Assembly (NCBI GenBank): GCA_031430375.1
Contig: JANPBJ010000149.1
Location: 37,190-101,189 of the forward strand
Source: JAENVU01 sp031430375
Lineage (GTDB): Bacteria; Actinomycetota; Acidimicrobiia; IMCC26256; JAENVU01
Direction: 5' to 3'
DNA: 64,000 bases
Part shown: positions 40,578 to 48,544 of the stretch, piece by piece
Layout: each line of letters begins with the position of its first letter
How positions within the stretch are numbered: the stretch's first letter is position 1
Program-made: the position numbers and the translations under genes
The notes under the pieces: model-generated
The model's database searches: none
The model's input: the letters and a program-made list of their open reading frames with translations, nothing else
What the model was told of the DNA's origin: nothing

Positions 40578-42349
40578 CGGAGCTCCGACAATGGTGAGGA
40601 AACCAGATTCTCGTCCGCGAGCTGACGCTCGAGGACGCCCAATGCGTTGCGGGTTGCTTCCACGGTAGATCCGCGCCCATCCAACACGTAGATTCCGCGA
40701 TCGCGCAACACGGCCGGAAGCGTCTCCGGCTCGATCAAGTAGTCGGGCCGCACGAGGCGTTGGCCGCGGCGGCGGGCGTAGATCTGATCGAATGCATCGA
40801 AGCGCCGACCCGGTACGAACTCCAGAACCTTTGCGCCCGAGACAGTCTTCGTAATCGCATCCGTCGACTGCACCACGTCGGTCGCGGCACGCAAGAGCCG
40901 AAACGGTCGGCCCTGACCCCATCCGCCGTTGCCGAGGTCGACCTCACGATCAACCAAGGCCTGGACCGCCGAACCATTTGACGCCTGCGCAATCTCCCCA
41001 TCGAGAATTGCAGTCGCGTGCATCCGGTCGAGGACGGCTCGGATCGCCGGGTGCTCGACCTCTGCCTTGCTGAGGCGTACGCCGAAAAAAACCTTGTGGT
41101 GGGCCGCATGTGGCGGTTCAGCCACACCGATTCCGAACGCCGAGATGCCTTGCGCTCCGAGGGTCAACAACCCGTACATCGCCAACGTCACCAACGTGAG
41201 CACGCGCAGGCGATGCGGCAGCTTCGGCATTTGGACCGGCATCTCGATTCCATCGCGCAGGCGGCGAGCCGCCTCTGCCACAACATCGTCGGTTGCGTCA
41301 CCCGCGAACAATGCGTGGGCCCGAGCGATCTGTTCCTGGTGGGCGACGCTCGGACGACACAGGTCGGTCAACGCGACTCGTAACTCACCTGTGGTGCGGG
41401 CGTAGCGGCTGACGCCGATCGCCGACATGCCTTCCGCGTTATCGCGGCCATGGCCGGCGATCGGCAGGAAGGTCACCACGGGCAACCCAACTGCGAACGC
41501 CTCATTCGCGGTCAGGCCTCCGGCATTCTCAACCATCACGTCGCAGGCAGCCATCAGGCGAGGCATGTCGTCGGTCCAACCGAGGATCGAACCTCTGCCG
41601 CGCCGTTCGAGTACATCCTTGAGGGCGGTATCGCGAGCGCACACCACGACCGGGTGGAAATCCCCGGCCGCGCAGATCGCGTCGTAGGTCCCGGTGACGT
41701 CACCGACCCCCCAGGATCCGGCCACCACCAGCACCGCGCGCATGTCGTCGGTCAGCCCGAGCTCCGCGCGACCGGTAGCTCGGATGGAGGCGCCGGCAGG
41801 GAGAAACCGATCCGCCACAAGCGGTCCCGGCGCGCGGGCGTCTTCTCCACCGCGTCGGCGCGCGGTGGCGGCCGCGAACTCGCTCGTTGCGAGATGCACA
41901 TCCACGTGGGGGTGTACCCACAATGGATGGATCGCAAAGTCAGTGAGGTACGTCATGACGGGAACCTTGAGCCAACGCTTCTTGCGCATGTTCCCGAGCA
42001 CCAGGGATGACAACGGATAGGTGGACACCACAACGTCGGCGTCGGTCTCCGAGATGGCCCGGCGGATGCGGCGTCCCGCAATCAACGTGTCGAGCCGAAC
42101 GATGAAACCCCACGCCGAGGGCATCTTGTACCAGAGCCGGTAGGTGAGCTCGTAGCTCCAGGGTGCTACCCGCAATTGGACGAGGTAGCTTCACCTGATG
42201 AACCAGCCAATGCCGAACGGACAACAGTCGAGAAAGTCGACAACCCGCACGACGTGTCCCTGTGCTTCCAGCCGCTTTCGAAGCTCGTGCGCCGCGCCAT
42301 CGTGGCCGGCGCCCATCGACGCAGAAATGATCAGAATCCGCCGGGCCAT
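40574..42349 (-). pseudogene. MGDG-synthase-like glycosyltransferase with in-frame UGA at codon 53, fused to a deacetylase-like domain
   Basis: The first 52 codons (ATG 42347-42349) read MARRILIISASMGAGHDGAA and continue as the N-terminal Rossmann half of MGDG-synthase/MurG-like GT28 enzymes. A TGA (42193-42191) then stops the frame, but the same frame goes on without shift as SYLVQLRVAPWSYELTYRLW. The C-terminal sugar-nucleotide half is intact, with GWTDDMPRLMAACDVMVENA and GGLTANEAFAVGLPVVTFLP. After a membrane helix (LTLVTLAMYGLLTLGAQGI) comes a domain of about 200 residues resembling a degenerate polysaccharide deacetylase (ILDGEIAQ, NGGWGQG, YVLDGRGSTVEATRNAL). One base (CGA or GGA to TGA) would restore the gene. 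It may be a nonsense mutation or a sequencing error. Confidence 0.75.
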
Positions 42350-42468
42350 GGAAGGCCGAGCGTACTGCGCACCCTGAGATATTTGGTGGTTCTCTTGACG
42401 CGTGCGGGAGCGGGATTCGAGGCCGTGCACACTCCGTCACGCTCGACCCGCGACCAGGATGCGACTCG

Positions 42469-43485
42469 CTACCAGCCGAGGATCGCGCCGGCGATCATGC
42501 CGAGGATCAGCAGCCCACCGGCCCGACGGGTGAGCAGAAACGAGTGGGGCGCAAACCACAGCGGCCAGACCGGATTTGGCATCGGTGACTCGGCCGGCTT
42601 CGGCTCGCCGTAGGTCTTCCAGACGCGCACCAAGAGCGGGATCGACGCGAAGACCAGGAGTGTGGCGACGGGGAGGATCTGGGCGATGACCAGGCCAACG
42701 GTCATCGCGTAAAACGCTACGAACATGGCGCGGGTGACCTGGCGCGCCGGACGGTCGCCAAGGATAACGGGCAGGGTGCGGGTGCCCGCCGGACCATCCC
42801 ACGGTGCCTTGTCGATGTGCTTTCCCATGAGGACGGTGGTGCACAGGATCGCGTAGGGCAGCGACGCCAGGATTACCGCGCCGGGAATCGCGCCGGTGGC
42901 CGCGTAATACACGCCGCCGACCATCAGCGGACCCCACACGACCACGACCGTGGGCTCGCCGAGCCCGCGCTTCTTGAGCCGAATCGGCGGCGCGGTGTAG
43001 GCGGCGGAGAGCACAAACCCGCCGAGCGCGAAGCCGATGATCGCGGGACCGCGTTCGATCGTCAGGCAGATCATGATCCCAAGACACAGAACGTTGACGA
43101 CCAGCGCATATACCGCTAGGCGGCCGCGGGTGACCACGCCCGAGATCACAGGGTGCGGCGAGTAGAGGTTACGCGGGTAGTCCTTCGTATCCGTGCCCAC
43201 TTCAAGGTCGAAGAGGTCGTTCATGATGTTGTTCGCCATGTGTGCGAGCACAATGCCCGCACCGGCAACCACGAACAGGCCCCAGTGCACATCGGCGCCG
43301 CGAAATACGGCGAGCAGACCCGCAAGTCCCGCTGCGACCAGTGTCATCGGCAGGACACCCGCTCGGGTCAACCACAACCATTTCGACACCGGGTCGAGTT
43401 TGCCCTTGGGTGGGTTCGTGGTCGCGAGAACATAGAGCCACTTCTTCGGGAGGCTCTCACGACGATCGAGCGCAGCGTCGGTCAT
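42469..43485 (-). CDS. UbiA-family prenyltransferase
   Basis: A 338-residue membrane enzyme with eight to nine hydrophobic helices. The first Asp-rich motif is NNIMNDLFDLEVGTDTKDYP near residues 86-105 (N-D-x2-D-x3-D form). The second aspartate motif is less clear; KHIDKAPWDGPAGTRTLPVI near 225-244 is where it is expected. UbiA proteins attach a prenyl chain to an aromatic or polar acceptor, for example in menaquinone synthesis. The C-terminus continues as three hydrophobic segments. No quinone genes are near. It stands between the glycosyltransferase and the flavin reductase; the acceptor is unknown. Confidence 0.85.
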   Translation of the reverse strand: MTDAALDRRESLPKKWLYVLATTNPPKGKLDPVSKWLWLTRAGVLPMTLVAAGLAGLLAVFRGADVHWGLFVVAGAGIVLAHMANNIMNDLFDLEVGTDTKDYPRNLYSPHPVISGVVTRGRLAVYALVVNVLCLGIMICLTIERGPAIIGFALGGFVLSAAYTAPPIRLKKRGLGEPTVVVVWGPLMVGGVYYAATGAIPGAVILASLPYAILCTTVLMGKHIDKAPWDGPAGTRTLPVILGDRPARQVTRAMFVAFYAMTVGLVIAQILPVATLLVFASIPLLVRVWKTYGEPKPAESPMPNPVWPLWFAPHSFLLTRRAGGLLILGMIAGAILGW

Positions 43486-43548
43486 GGGTCCGAGGCTACC
43501 GCTGAGCGCGCTGCCCACGTCACCCTCGCGCAACGAGAGACCACCCGT

Positions 43549-44106
43549 TCAACCGCCATAGTTCATCCGGGTGTCCTCCATCCTCAGCACCTCGGTGGCT
43601 TCGTCTTTGAGGAAACCACAGTCGATGACCTCCCCGGCGAAGAGGGTGTGATTGCCAATCACCATGCGGTCCCGCACTTCGCAGTCGAGATACGCCACGG
43701 ATTGGGCGAGGATCGGCGCGCCCGTGGCGCGTTCGACATATCCGAAGCCGTTCAATGTCTTCGCGTTCAGATCGACATCGACCGGTTTGGTGAACTTCCG
43801 CACGATCGCGCGGTCTTCTCGGTCGATGAGACACAGGCTGAAGACACCTCCTGCGTCGATCAACTCGTGGGTGAACGCGTCCTGCTCCACGCCGATCCCA
43901 ATCCATTTCGGGGCGAAGGACAACTGCGTCACCCAGTTCGTGGTCATGCCGTTGCGTCGCTGAGCGTTGTCGGTACTGCCCACCACGTACAACCCGGATG
44001 GCATTTTCCAGAGCACGCGGCGCCGCAACTTGTCGTACTCGATCTGGTCGTCGTCGGAACTCACGCTCACGGGATAGGGGCCGACCGGCCCATCGTTGGT
44101 TGCCAT
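43549..44106 (-). CDS. flavin reductase-like, FMN-binding domain protein
   Basis: A 185-residue protein of the split-barrel flavin reductase group. RRVLWKMPSGLYVVGSTDNA near residues 29-48 and NGMTTNWVTQLSFAPKWIGI near 52-71 are the FMN-binding signature; SLCLIDREDRAIVRKFTKP and HTLFAGEVIDCGFL follow. It reduces flavin with NAD(P)H for a partner oxygenase, or uses FMN itself. It is divergent, with a 107-bp gap, from the Rieske-glutamate-synthase gene, a flavoprotein that could be its partner; that link is inference. Confidence 0.87.
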   Translation of the reverse strand: MATNDGPVGPYPVSVSSDDDQIEYDKLRRRVLWKMPSGLYVVGSTDNAQRRNGMTTNWVTQLSFAPKWIGIGVEQDAFTHELIDAGGVFSLCLIDREDRAIVRKFTKPVDVDLNAKTLNGFGYVERATGAPILAQSVAYLDCEVRDRMVIGNHTLFAGEVIDCGFLKDEATEVLRMEDTRMNYGG

Positions 44107-44213
44107 CCGCGCAGGGTAGGCGCGAGCACCGTGCGTAGCCCCACGAACAGTGCAACGATCCGGCCGGCCGCGAGACTGCACGCAGCACCCCGACCGAGTT
44201 GAGGAGACATCCG

Positions 44214-45824
44214 ATGGACCTCGTGAAAATCGCAACCTGGAGCGAAGTCCCGGAGCGCGAGCCCGTCGGGGTCACCATCGACGGTATCGATCTCGTCATC
44301 ATCCGGCGCGGCGCCGAACATTCCGTGCTGTACGGCCGATGCCTCCACCGCGGCGCACTGCTGGCCGACGGTCAGATCGAGGGCGATGACCTGATCTGTG
44401 GCGTGCACGGTTGGGACTACCGCATCGATTCGGGTGTGAGCGCGTACAACAACGCCGAAGCGCTCGAGAAGTTCACGAGCGTGCTCGAAGGCGACGAACT
44501 GTTCGTCAACCGCACCGAGGTCCTGCACTTCTCCATGCGGCACCCCCAGCCTTATGACCCGGACGTGTACCAGGGCTACTACCAGGATCCCCATCAGGTT
44601 CCCGAGGAACCATTCGTGGCGTACATCCACGAACTCGCGGCGAACGGGCTCACCAAGACCGGCCATCACGGGCCGCTCGCAGCGATGGGAGTGCCCCGCG
44701 ACGACCTCCCAAAGTGGGACCACATCCAGTTCGTCACCGCACAACTCGCTCGGCTCCCGAAGCTCGACGACGACCCGGTGGGCACGGAAGTCTGTATCGG
44801 CCCCAACGCGGCCAAGCCGCTGTGGCTCGACATTCCGCTGTTCGTCTCGGACATGAGTTTCGGCGCGCTCTCAGAGGAGGCCAAGACCGCGCTGTCACGC
44901 GGTGCGCAGCTCGCGGGAACCGGCATCTGTTCGGGCGAGGGTGGGATGCTGCCTGAGGAACAAGCGGAGAACAGCCGCTACTTCTACGAGCTGGCCTCGG
45001 CTCGGTTCGGGTGGAACTGGGACGTGGTGAAGAAGGTCCAGGCGTTCCACTTCAAGGGCGGTCAGGGCGCGAAGACCGGGACCGGCGGGCACTTGCCGGG
45101 CAATAAAGTAGTAGGCAAGATCGCCGCGGTCCGCGGGCTTCCCGAGGGCACCGCCGCGATCTCTCCCCCACGGTTTCCCGACTGGACCTCCCTGGATGAC
45201 TATCGCCGGTTCGCGTCCGAGGTTCGCGATCAGTCGGGCGGAATACCCATCGGGTTCAAGCTTTCTGCGCAGCACATCGAAGAAGATCTCGACGCGGCGT
45301 TGGCGATTGGCGTCGACTACGTGATCCTCGACGGCCGCGGTGGCGGTACCGGCGCCGCGCCATTGTTGTTTCGCGATCACATCTCGGTCCCAACGATCCC
45401 TGCGCTTGCTCGCGCTCGCACACACCTCGATCGTCGGGGTCGGCGTGACATCACCCTCGTCATCACCGGTGGTCTGCGCCACCCCCCGGACTTTGCCAAG
45501 GCACTTGCACTCGGGGCCGACGCGGTGGCCGTGGCGAACTCGGCGATCCAAGCCATCGGCTGCGTGGGGATGCGGGCGTGCAACACCAACAACTGTCCCG
45601 TGGGAATCGCCACCCAGAAGCCACACCTCCGCGCCCGGCTTCCCGTGGACGAGGCCGCACATCGATTGGATCGCTTCCTGCGTGCCAGCGTGGAACTCAT
45701 GCAGATTCTGACCCGAGCCTGCGGACACAACCACGTGCGCGAACTCACCGCCGACGATCTCACCACCTTCGACCGCGACATGGCCCATCTCACCGGCATC
45801 GCCTACGGCGGGGTCACCCGGTGA
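44214..45824 (+). CDS. Rieske domain fused to a glutamate-synthase-type FMN/iron-sulfur domain
   Basis: A 536-residue fusion. Residues 1-105 are a Rieske [2Fe-2S] domain: GRCLHRGALL (Cys43, His45) and ICGVHGWDYR (Cys62, His65). From about 140 the protein is the FMN barrel of glutamate synthase: IPLFVSDMSFGALSEEAKTA, FHFKGGQGAKTGTGGHLPG, GIPIGFKLSAQHIEEDL, DGRGGGTGAAPLLFRD. Cys450, Cys456 and Cys461 (CVGMRACNTNNC) match the [3Fe-4S] site of GltS. There is no amidotransferase domain and no NADPH subunit, so glutamate synthesis in the normal way is unlikely. ATG 44214 has GAGGAG upstream. The stop overlaps the start of the next gene, which also has a Rieske domain. I know of no characterised function. 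Confidence 0.85.
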   Translation: MDLVKIATWSEVPEREPVGVTIDGIDLVIIRRGAEHSVLYGRCLHRGALLADGQIEGDDLICGVHGWDYRIDSGVSAYNNAEALEKFTSVLEGDELFVNRTEVLHFSMRHPQPYDPDVYQGYYQDPHQVPEEPFVAYIHELAANGLTKTGHHGPLAAMGVPRDDLPKWDHIQFVTAQLARLPKLDDDPVGTEVCIGPNAAKPLWLDIPLFVSDMSFGALSEEAKTALSRGAQLAGTGICSGEGGMLPEEQAENSRYFYELASARFGWNWDVVKKVQAFHFKGGQGAKTGTGGHLPGNKVVGKIAAVRGLPEGTAAISPPRFPDWTSLDDYRRFASEVRDQSGGIPIGFKLSAQHIEEDLDAALAIGVDYVILDGRGGGTGAAPLLFRDHISVPTIPALARARTHLDRRGRRDITLVITGGLRHPPDFAKALALGADAVAVANSAIQAIGCVGMRACNTNNCPVGIATQKPHLRARLPVDEAAHRLDRFLRASVELMQILTRACGHNHVRELTADDLTTFDRDMAHLTGIAYGGVTR

Positions 45825-47857
45825 GTGAACAAGAACGAAGCGGGACCCAGGACGACCCGCAGCCAAGCGACCAGCGGAGTGTGGCCGGAGCGGCCCGGGC
45901 CGAAGACCCAAGAGCGGGATACCAGGTTTGGCACAAGGTTGCGGAGTTGGACGACCTTCCCGACGGTCGGGTGCGCACCGTCCTTGCCGGACGACACTCG
46001 ATCGCGCTGACGCGAGTCGGTGATCAATACGGCGCGTTGGACAACCATTGCCCCCACCAAGGTGGACCACTCGGCGAAGGCTCCATTGAGAAGGGCATGC
46101 TGCGCTGTCCGTGGCATGGCTACGACTACGACCCCCTCACGGGCACCCCGCCGGGCGGATTCTCGGATTCGCCTGCGTGTTTCCCGATCGAAGTTCGCAA
46201 CGACGGCGTGTACGTGGCGGTGGCCGCGGATGCGCCGCACGAGCGCACCGTGTCCGACGTGATGGTGGAGACGATGGTCGCGTGGGGAGTGACCCACGTC
46301 TTTGGGATGGTGGGCCACTCCAACTTGGGTTTCGCCGACGCGATGCGTCGTCAGGAGGAGGCCGGCACCCTCACGTTCGTTGGGATTCGCCACGAAGGCG
46401 CGGCGGCGTTCGCGGCTTCGGCGTACGGCAAGCTCACGGGACGGCCCGCCGCGTGTTTCGCGATCGCCGGGCCGGGTTCCACCAACCTGCTGACCGGTCT
46501 CTACGACGCCAAAGTTGATCGTGCCCCGGTACTGGCTATCTCCGGCCAAGTGCCATCGAAGGTGTTGGGTCGCGGCGCGTTTCAGGACGTCGATCTCAAT
46601 GCTGCGTTCGCGGCGGTCTCCCAATACTCCAAGACCGTTCTGCCGGACTCCGACCATGCCGAGCTGATGACCTTGGCGCTGAAGCACGCGACCGTTGAGC
46701 GCGGTGTCGCGCACTTGGTGTTCCCCGATGAAGTTCAGGAGAAGGTGGTGGGCGACACACCCCGTGCGTCGTCACCCGTCGGACGCGTCGCGATAAATGA
46801 GGTGTTCCCTCCGGCTTCTGCACTCGCCGATGCGCTCACGCTGATCGAGGGCGCCCGACGACCCGTAATTGTGGTTGGTCATGGGGCTCGGTTCGACATG
46901 GACGCGGTCCTGGAACTCGCTGACCAGTTGCATGCGCCGGTGCTCACCACGTTCAAAGCCAAGGGACAGGTATCGGACCTCCACCCACTTGGCGCCGGAG
47001 TTCTCGGTCGAAGCGGGACGCCAGTCGCAAGTTGGTTGATGAACGAGAGCGACGCTCTGATCGTGTTCGGCGCTTCGTTTTCGAACCACACCGGGATCGC
47101 CCCCTACAAGCCGATCGTGCAAGTGGATCTCGATCCGATGGCGCTCGGACGGTTTCACCCGATCACGGTGCCGGTCCTCGGTCATGCGGGCGTCACCGCG
47201 CGACTGATCGTGGAGCGAATCGCTCCCGGTGGTGACCGGGTGGATCAGCGGTCGGATGTCGCGGCTCGCTGGGAAATCTGGCGGGCCGAGAAAGCCCGCA
47301 GACTGCTCGACGACCGTGGCCAGGGCGTTTCCTCCGCCGCGGTGTTCGACGCGATGAACCGCCACGTGCCCCACGACGCGGTCATCGCGGTGGACGTTGG
47401 CAATCAGGCCTACTCATTTGGCCGCTACTTCGAATGCCATGAGCAGTCGGTCTTGATGTCCGGGTATCTCGGCTCGATCGGCTTCGGCTTTCCGGCCGCG
47501 ATGGGGGCGTGGGCGGCGGTGGGCGACACCCGACCGATCGTCGCGGTCACGGGTGACGGCGGCTTCGGCCAGTACCTCGCCGAACTCACCACTGCGGTCC
47601 GGTATCGCATGCCGATCACGCATGTGCTGCTTGACAACCACGAGCTCGGCAAGATCACCAAGGAGCAACGCGCCGCGGAGTACCAGGTTTGGCACACCGA
47701 TCTCCACAACCCGGACTTCGCCGCGTACGCCGAGTTGTGTGGGGCGATGGGAATCGGCGTGACCGCGGCGGATCAGCTGGACGACGCGCTGATCCGTGCC
47801 CTCGAGTACGACGGCCCCGCTCTGGTCGCCGTCACCACCGATGTCGAACTCGTGTGA
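45821..47857 (+). CDS. Rieske domain fused to a ThDP-dependent enzyme of the pyruvate oxidase/acetolactate synthase type
   Basis: A 678-residue fusion. Residues 34-140 form a Rieske domain: NHCPHQGGPLGEG (Cys77, His79) and CPWHGYDYDP (Cys96, His99). The rest has the three ThDP-enzyme domains: PYR (about 143-310) with the activating Glu192 in GIRHEGAAAFAASAYGKLTG; a central domain near 335-470; and PP (about 500-678) with GDGGFGQYLAEL at 578 and LLDNHELGKI. Substrate may be pyruvate or another 2-oxo acid. The GTG start overlaps the stop of the Rieske-GltS gene. Residues 11-33 are encoded by a copy of the dispersed repeat and look non-homologous. No similar fusion was recalled. Confidence 0.85.
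   Translation: MSEQERSGTQDDPQPSDQRSVAGAARAEDPRAGYQVWHKVAELDDLPDGRVRTVLAGRHSIALTRVGDQYGALDNHCPHQGGPLGEGSIEKGMLRCPWHGYDYDPLTGTPPGGFSDSPACFPIEVRNDGVYVAVAADAPHERTVSDVMVETMVAWGVTHVFGMVGHSNLGFADAMRRQEEAGTLTFVGIRHEGAAAFAASAYGKLTGRPAACFAIAGPGSTNLLTGLYDAKVDRAPVLAISGQVPSKVLGRGAFQDVDLNAAFAAVSQYSKTVLPDSDHAELMTLALKHATVERGVAHLVFPDEVQEKVVGDTPRASSPVGRVAINEVFPPASALADALTLIEGARRPVIVVGHGARFDMDAVLELADQLHAPVLTTFKAKGQVSDLHPLGAGVLGRSGTPVASWLMNESDALIVFGASFSNHTGIAPYKPIVQVDLDPMALGRFHPITVPVLGHAGVTARLIVERIAPGGDRVDQRSDVAARWEIWRAEKARRLLDDRGQGVSSAAVFDAMNRHVPHDAVIAVDVGNQAYSFGRYFECHEQSVLMSGYLGSIGFGFPAAMGAWAAVGDTRPIVAVTGDGGFGQYLAELTTAVRYRMPITHVLLDNHELGKITKEQRAAEYQVWHTDLHNPDFAAYAELCGAMGIGVTAADQLDDALIRALEYDGPALVAVTTDVELV
45852..45919 (+). 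repeat. dispersed start-adjacent repeat, copy 5, inside a coding start
   Basis: ACGACCCGCAGCCAAG, then CCAGCGGAGTGTGGCCGGAG, then GGGCCGAAGACCCAAGAGCGGG line up block by block with copy 3 (5218-5288). Here the element is read through in frame as residues 11-33 of the ThDP protein. Its hairpin region is GGGCCGAAGACCC. Confidence 0.7.
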
Positions 47858-47879
47858 ACATTCTGCTCGACGAGCCGCG

Positions 47880-48485
47880 TCACTCCTCGTGCGAGGCCTT
47901 CCACGTCTCGACCGCCTCGCGAAAACAGGCAGCCGAGACGACCAGCGCGGCGACCGGGTCGGCCCACCAAAGTCCGGCTGCGGTGTTGAGCACCAACGCG
48001 ATCAGAATGCCGGACGCGAGGCAACCGTCGAGCAAGGTCATCGAAGCCTCTGCTCGTAGGGGTGCGCTGTTCGAGGCGCGCGCCGTGACCCGCTTGAGGC
48101 GCGCCAGCCCAAACATGACGGCAGCGGTCACAACGAGGTAGGCGATTCCGAACGGAGACGAGTCCGCCTTCGCGGCGGTCGCGATGGAATACGCACTCGC
48201 GCCCACGAGATAGACGCCGAGCACGACGAACGCCATCGAGACCAAGCGCAGCGCGCGCAGCGAGCGCCGGTCGGCGTGATGATCGGCGATATACCAAATA
48301 GCCACCACCGACGCGAACACCTCCACGATCGAGTCGAGGCCGAATGCGACCAACGCAAGGGACCCGGCCGCGATCCCCAACCCGATGGTGACGAACACCT
48401 CCATCAGGTTCCACGCGATGGTCCACAGCTGCAGTCTGCGCCCGCGCTCGAGCAACGCGTCGTGATCGTGGCTCAATGCGTCCAT
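47880..48485 (-). CDS. cation-diffusion-facilitator-like transmembrane protein, no C-terminal domain
   Basis: A 201-residue protein with five to six hydrophobic helices. WTIAWNLMEVFVTIGLGIAA near residues 22-41 and SLALVAFGLDSIVEVFASVV near 43-62 hold the FGxDSxxE pattern of CDF helix II (metal-site Asp and following residues); ADPVAALVVSAACFREAVET near 175-194 is helix VI-like. CDF exporters normally have about 300 residues with a cytoplasmic metal-binding domain, which is absent here. It may be a member of a short CDF-like group or have another role. Convergent with the ThDP gene (22-bp gap). Confidence 0.78.
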   Translation of the reverse strand: MDALSHDHDALLERGRRLQLWTIAWNLMEVFVTIGLGIAAGSLALVAFGLDSIVEVFASVVAIWYIADHHADRRSLRALRLVSMAFVVLGVYLVGASAYSIATAAKADSSPFGIAYLVVTAAVMFGLARLKRVTARASNSAPLRAEASMTLLDGCLASGILIALVLNTAAGLWWADPVAALVVSAACFREAVETWKASHEE

Positions 48486-48544
48486 CGAAACTCCCGGTGG
48501 GCCTCTCCATCCAGCAGTCTGGCTTGAACCACCGCGCGTACGGG

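Noticed and set aside
42191..42193. UGA read as selenocysteine or as tryptophan by a changed genetic code
   Set aside because: Many genes in the window end with TGA at places where homology ends, and no SECIS-like element was seen; a nonsense change or sequencing error is simpler.
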